Source: Spirochaetaceae bacterium (lineage in GTDB: Bacteria > Spirochaetota > Spirochaetia > SZUA-6 > Fen-1364). Taken from it: DNA of 7,359 bases. How positions within the stretch are numbered: the stretch's first letter is position 1; each line of letters opens with the position of its first letter. Where the stretch lies: contig PLNO01000342.1 in the NCBI GenBank assembly GCA_003141795.1, forward strand, positions 1,464 to 8,822, written 5' to 3'. Positions 5,390 through 7,359 of the stretch are shown in pieces. The position numbers and the translations under genes were made by a program. The notes beneath the pieces were generated by a model. The model did no database searches. It was not told the DNA's origin and worked only from the letters and a program-made list of their open reading frames with translations.

Positions 5390-6457
5390 ATGGAACCACA
5401 CCCCGGAGAAAAAAACGGACGGAGCCCATCTTCGCGCACGTGGATTCTGTGGCTGATTCTCGCATTGGTTGCAGTGGCGGGCTGGTGGCTAATGTACAGC
5501 AATCTCGAGAGATTCGCAGACTGGCTTGTGTACGGAGTGCTGGGGATGTCGACTGGCAACAGACTCGCCTCCGCAGTCGCGTTTTTTGTCTACGAAGGTC
5601 CCAAAGTCCTGATGCTCCTGCTGGTGGTGGTCTTCGGGGTAGGGATCATACGTTCTTTCTTCACCCCGGAACGAACCCGACGGCTGCTTGCCGGCAGACG
5701 GGAAGCACTGGGCAACGTGCTCGGCTCGCTGCTGGGGGTTGTGACTCCTTTCTGCTCTTGCTCGGCGGTACCGCTGTTCATCGGCTTCGTTACGACAGGG
5801 GTCCCCCTCGGGGTCACATTCTCATTTCTCATTGCCGCCCCGATGATCAACGAGGTTGCTCTCGTCCTTCTGTTCGGCCTGTTCGGCTGGAAAGTAGCGG
5901 CGCTCTACCTCGGAACGGGCCTGGTCATCGCCATGGTCGCAGGCTGGGTGATCGGGAAGCTGCGCCTGGAGCGCTGGGTGGAAGGTTGGGTATACGCCAC
6001 CACGCCTGCGGCTTCTGCGGCCGGACCGGAGCAAAAGACAAGCTGGGCAGAGCGTTTCACCTTCGGCCGCGACGCCGTGAAAGACATTGTCGGTAAAGTT
6101 TGGCCGTACGTGCTTGCGGGAATCGCAGTCGGCGCCGGCATTCACGGCTTCGTGCCCCAGGATCTCATGGCCTCGATCATGGGAAAGGGTGCATGGTGGT
6201 CCGTTCCGTTAGCTGTAATCATTGGCATCCCCATGTACTCCAACGCAGCGGGGATCATCCCCATCGTTCAGGCTCTTCTGGAAAAGGGTGCCGCACTGGG
6301 GACTGTGCTGGCCTTCATGATGTCCGTGATCGGACTTTCACTGCCTGAAATGATCATCCTGCGCAAGGTCCTCAAGATGCCGCTCATCGCCACCTTCATT
6401 GGAGTGGTCGGTGTCGGCATCCTGATAGTCGGATACCTGTTCAATATCGTTTTGTAA
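5390..6457 (+). CDS. PF03773 (DUF318/ArsP-type) permease
   Basis: An inner-membrane permease of 355 residues with about eight hydrophobic helices in two halves separated by a hydrophilic loop at about 202-230. The family signature TPFCSCSAVPLF is at 119-130 (Cys122, Cys124), followed by GVPLGVTFSFLIAAPMINE (137-155); the second half repeats the theme with GIPMYSNAAGIIPI (279-292) and LSLPEMIIL (317-325). Characterised relatives include ArsP, which exports trivalent methyl- and aromatic arsenicals; many others are unassigned. The Cys pair fits binding of a thiophilic substrate. ATG 5390 has AGGAG (5383-5387) overlapping the arsR-type stop, so the two genes are tightly spaced and likely translated together. 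A thioredoxin-like gene follows after 40 bases. No defects were seen. Confidence 0.92.
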   Translation: MEPHPGEKNGRSPSSRTWILWLILALVAVAGWWLMYSNLERFADWLVYGVLGMSTGNRLASAVAFFVYEGPKVLMLLLVVVFGVGIIRSFFTPERTRRLLAGRREALGNVLGSLLGVVTPFCSCSAVPLFIGFVTTGVPLGVTFSFLIAAPMINEVALVLLFGLFGWKVAALYLGTGLVIAMVAGWVIGKLRLERWVEGWVYATTPAASAAGPEQKTSWAERFTFGRDAVKDIVGKVWPYVLAGIAVGAGIHGFVPQDLMASIMGKGAWWSVPLAVIIGIPMYSNAAGIIPIVQALLEKGAALGTVLAFMMSVIGLSLPEMIILRKVLKMPLIATFIGVVGVGILIVGYLFNIVL

Positions 6458-6497
6458 TACGCGGATCCCGAGTCTGCAATCACAGGAGGCATGAAAC

Positions 6498-6734
6498 ATG
6501 AAAATCGAGGTATTAGGAACGGGCTGCCCGAAGTGCATGAGCATGGAGCAGAACGTCAAGAAAGCTCTCTCGGAGCTCGCCGTGACAGCAGAGGTCGAGA
6601 AGGTGACTGACATTCAGCAGATCATCCAGAAGGGCGTCATGTCCACCCCCGCTCTCGTGATCGATGGCACGGTGGTGCTCCAGGGGAAGAATCCCACGGT
6701 GGAACAACTCAAAGCGCTGATCGGAGCACGGTGA
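6498..6734 (+). CDS. Thioredoxin-like small redox protein (Thioredoxin_3, TIGR00412 type)
   Basis: A 78-residue cytoplasmic protein with the compact thioredoxin/glutaredoxin-like fold and no signal peptide. The active-site motif CPKC is at residues 10-13, right after the first strand MKIEVLGTG, and the cis-proline region is STPALVIDG (about 49-57). Homologues are commonly encoded next to PF03773 permeases. A role in delivering or reducing a thiol-bound metalloid for the permease is plausible but unproven. ATG 6498 is preceded by AGGAGG (6484-6489) at eight bases; an ATG at 6491 is out of frame. The gene ends two bases before the MFS start, so it is in the same operon. Confidence 0.93.
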   Translation: MKIEVLGTGCPKCMSMEQNVKKALSELAVTAEVEKVTDIQQIIQKGVMSTPALVIDGTVVLQGKNPTVEQLKALIGAR

Positions 6735-6736
6735 CG

Positions 6737-7359
6737 ATGATCATGAAAAAGAGCTCCATCCTCGCCATTCTCGGCCTTTCAGGATTCGTGGTCATGGCGG
6801 ACAACTGGGTCGTTTCACCGATCCTGCCTTCTATTGCCGCAGGCATCGGTATCGATCCTGTCAGGGCTGGACTGCTGATCACCGCGTATATGATCCCCTT
6901 CGGATTGTTTCAGCTGGTCTTTGGACCGTTGGCAGACCGGTTCGGCAAGAGGCAGGTCATAACCGTCGCCATGATCGCGTTCACAGTGGGAACGGGATTG
7001 TCCGCGACAGGGGCGACCCTGACGGGTCTTGCACTCTACAGGGCTTTGACGGGTGTCTTCGCGGCCTCGGTCATGCCAATCTCTCTTGCGTTGATCGGGG
7101 ATCTCTTTCCGATGGAAGAAAGACAGAGTGCGATCGGCACCTTCATGGGAGTGTCGTTCCTCGGTCAGGGGCTGAGCATGGCGATAGGGGGCACCATCGC
7201 ATACCTCGTGAGCTGGCGTGGTGTATTCGCCACCTACGCGGGCCTCTCAGTCATCGCCACCACGCTGCTTCTGAGCATCGGCAGCCGCATTCCGTCCCAG
7301 CGCAATCCCCAGAGCAAAATGCTCGCGCCTTTCGCGGGACTTCTCACGAAGCGGGCGAG
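6737..7359 (+). CDS. MFS transporter, N-terminal half (3' end beyond window)
   Basis: The first 207 codons of a major-facilitator permease. About six hydrophobic helices are visible, beginning at residue 7. MFS motif A is GPLADRFGKR at 63-72 in the TM2-TM3 loop, and an R-rich TM4 start (YRALTGVFAAS) and SWRGVF after TM5 follow the drug:proton antiporter pattern. ATG 6737 starts two bases after the thioredoxin-like stop, with GGAG (6723-6726) ten bases upstream; ATG 6743 is a second in-frame option. Its place as fourth gene of the ArsR-led operon suggests export of the same or a related toxic compound, but the substrate is unknown and the second half is not visible. It is not obviously ArsJ, which usually partners with a GAPDH gene that is not seen here. 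Confidence 0.9.
   Translation, partial: MIMKKSSILAILGLSGFVVMADNWVVSPILPSIAAGIGIDPVRAGLLITAYMIPFGLFQLVFGPLADRFGKRQVITVAMIAFTVGTGLSATGATLTGLALYRALTGVFAASVMPISLALIGDLFPMEERQSAIGTFMGVSFLGQGLSMAIGGTIAYLVSWRGVFATYAGLSVIATTLLLSIGSRIPSQRNPQSKMLAPFAGLLTKRA

Noticed and set aside
5335..6096. 253-residue plus-strand frame overlapping the permease
   Set aside because: It is a shifted frame of the PF03773 permease, rich in Arg and Pro, with no hydrophobic helices.
6737..7359. MFS gene as ArsJ
   Set aside because: There is no GAPDH partner in view and no ArsJ-specific pattern I can recall; only a general MFS call is supported.

Overview
The window looks like chromosomal DNA of a GC-rich Gram-negative bacterium. 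The mix of an archaeal/PMA-like proton-type P-ATPase, a UPF0324 exporter with its LysR regulator, a sigma-54-type PAS regulator remnant and an ArsR/permease/mini-thioredoxin operon is most reminiscent of anaerobic delta-proteobacterial or Nitrospirota-like lineages. That placement is a guess from gene style, not from a marker gene. No rRNA, tRNA, CRISPR array or insertion sequence was found.

Left block (1-3694). Two genes read leftward: a UPF0324/YeiH-type membrane exporter (1745-2728) and, 51 bases downstream, a type IIIA P-type ATPase (1693 down to the left edge, which cuts it off). A LysR-type activator (2822-3694) diverges from the exporter, the classic layout for a LysR protein and its target. 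The shared intergenic region carries a good sigma-70-like promoter for the LysR gene and a weaker opposing -10 that overlaps it.

Middle block (3695-5023). A small two-helix membrane protein of the DUF2892 family (3845-4054) sits behind a candidate class II CRP/FNR-family promoter: a GTGA-N6-TCAC palindrome centred 41.5 bases before the predicted start of transcription. It is followed by a gene graveyard: a SAM-dependent methyltransferase with a one-base deletion and a probable internal deletion, a carboxymuconolactone-decarboxylase/AhpD-like remnant whose catalytic Cys segment is missing, and, on the opposite strand, the first ~31 codons of a PAS-containing regulator. The last two are truncated toward each other, as if one deletion removed both 3' ends.

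Right block (5024-7359). A compact rightward operon encodes an ArsR-family repressor, a PF03773/ArsP-type permease with a CSCS motif, a 78-residue thioredoxin-like protein with a CPKC motif, and an MFS transporter cut by the right edge. Gaps are 5, 40 and 2 bases. Its promoter contains a perfect 12-bp inverted repeat whose 6-base spacer is exactly the -10 hexamer and whose right arm runs into the ATG, predicting autorepression and a near-leaderless transcript. The likely role is thiol-dependent sensing and export of a soft metalloid (arsenite or an organoarsenical), which is inference from the families.
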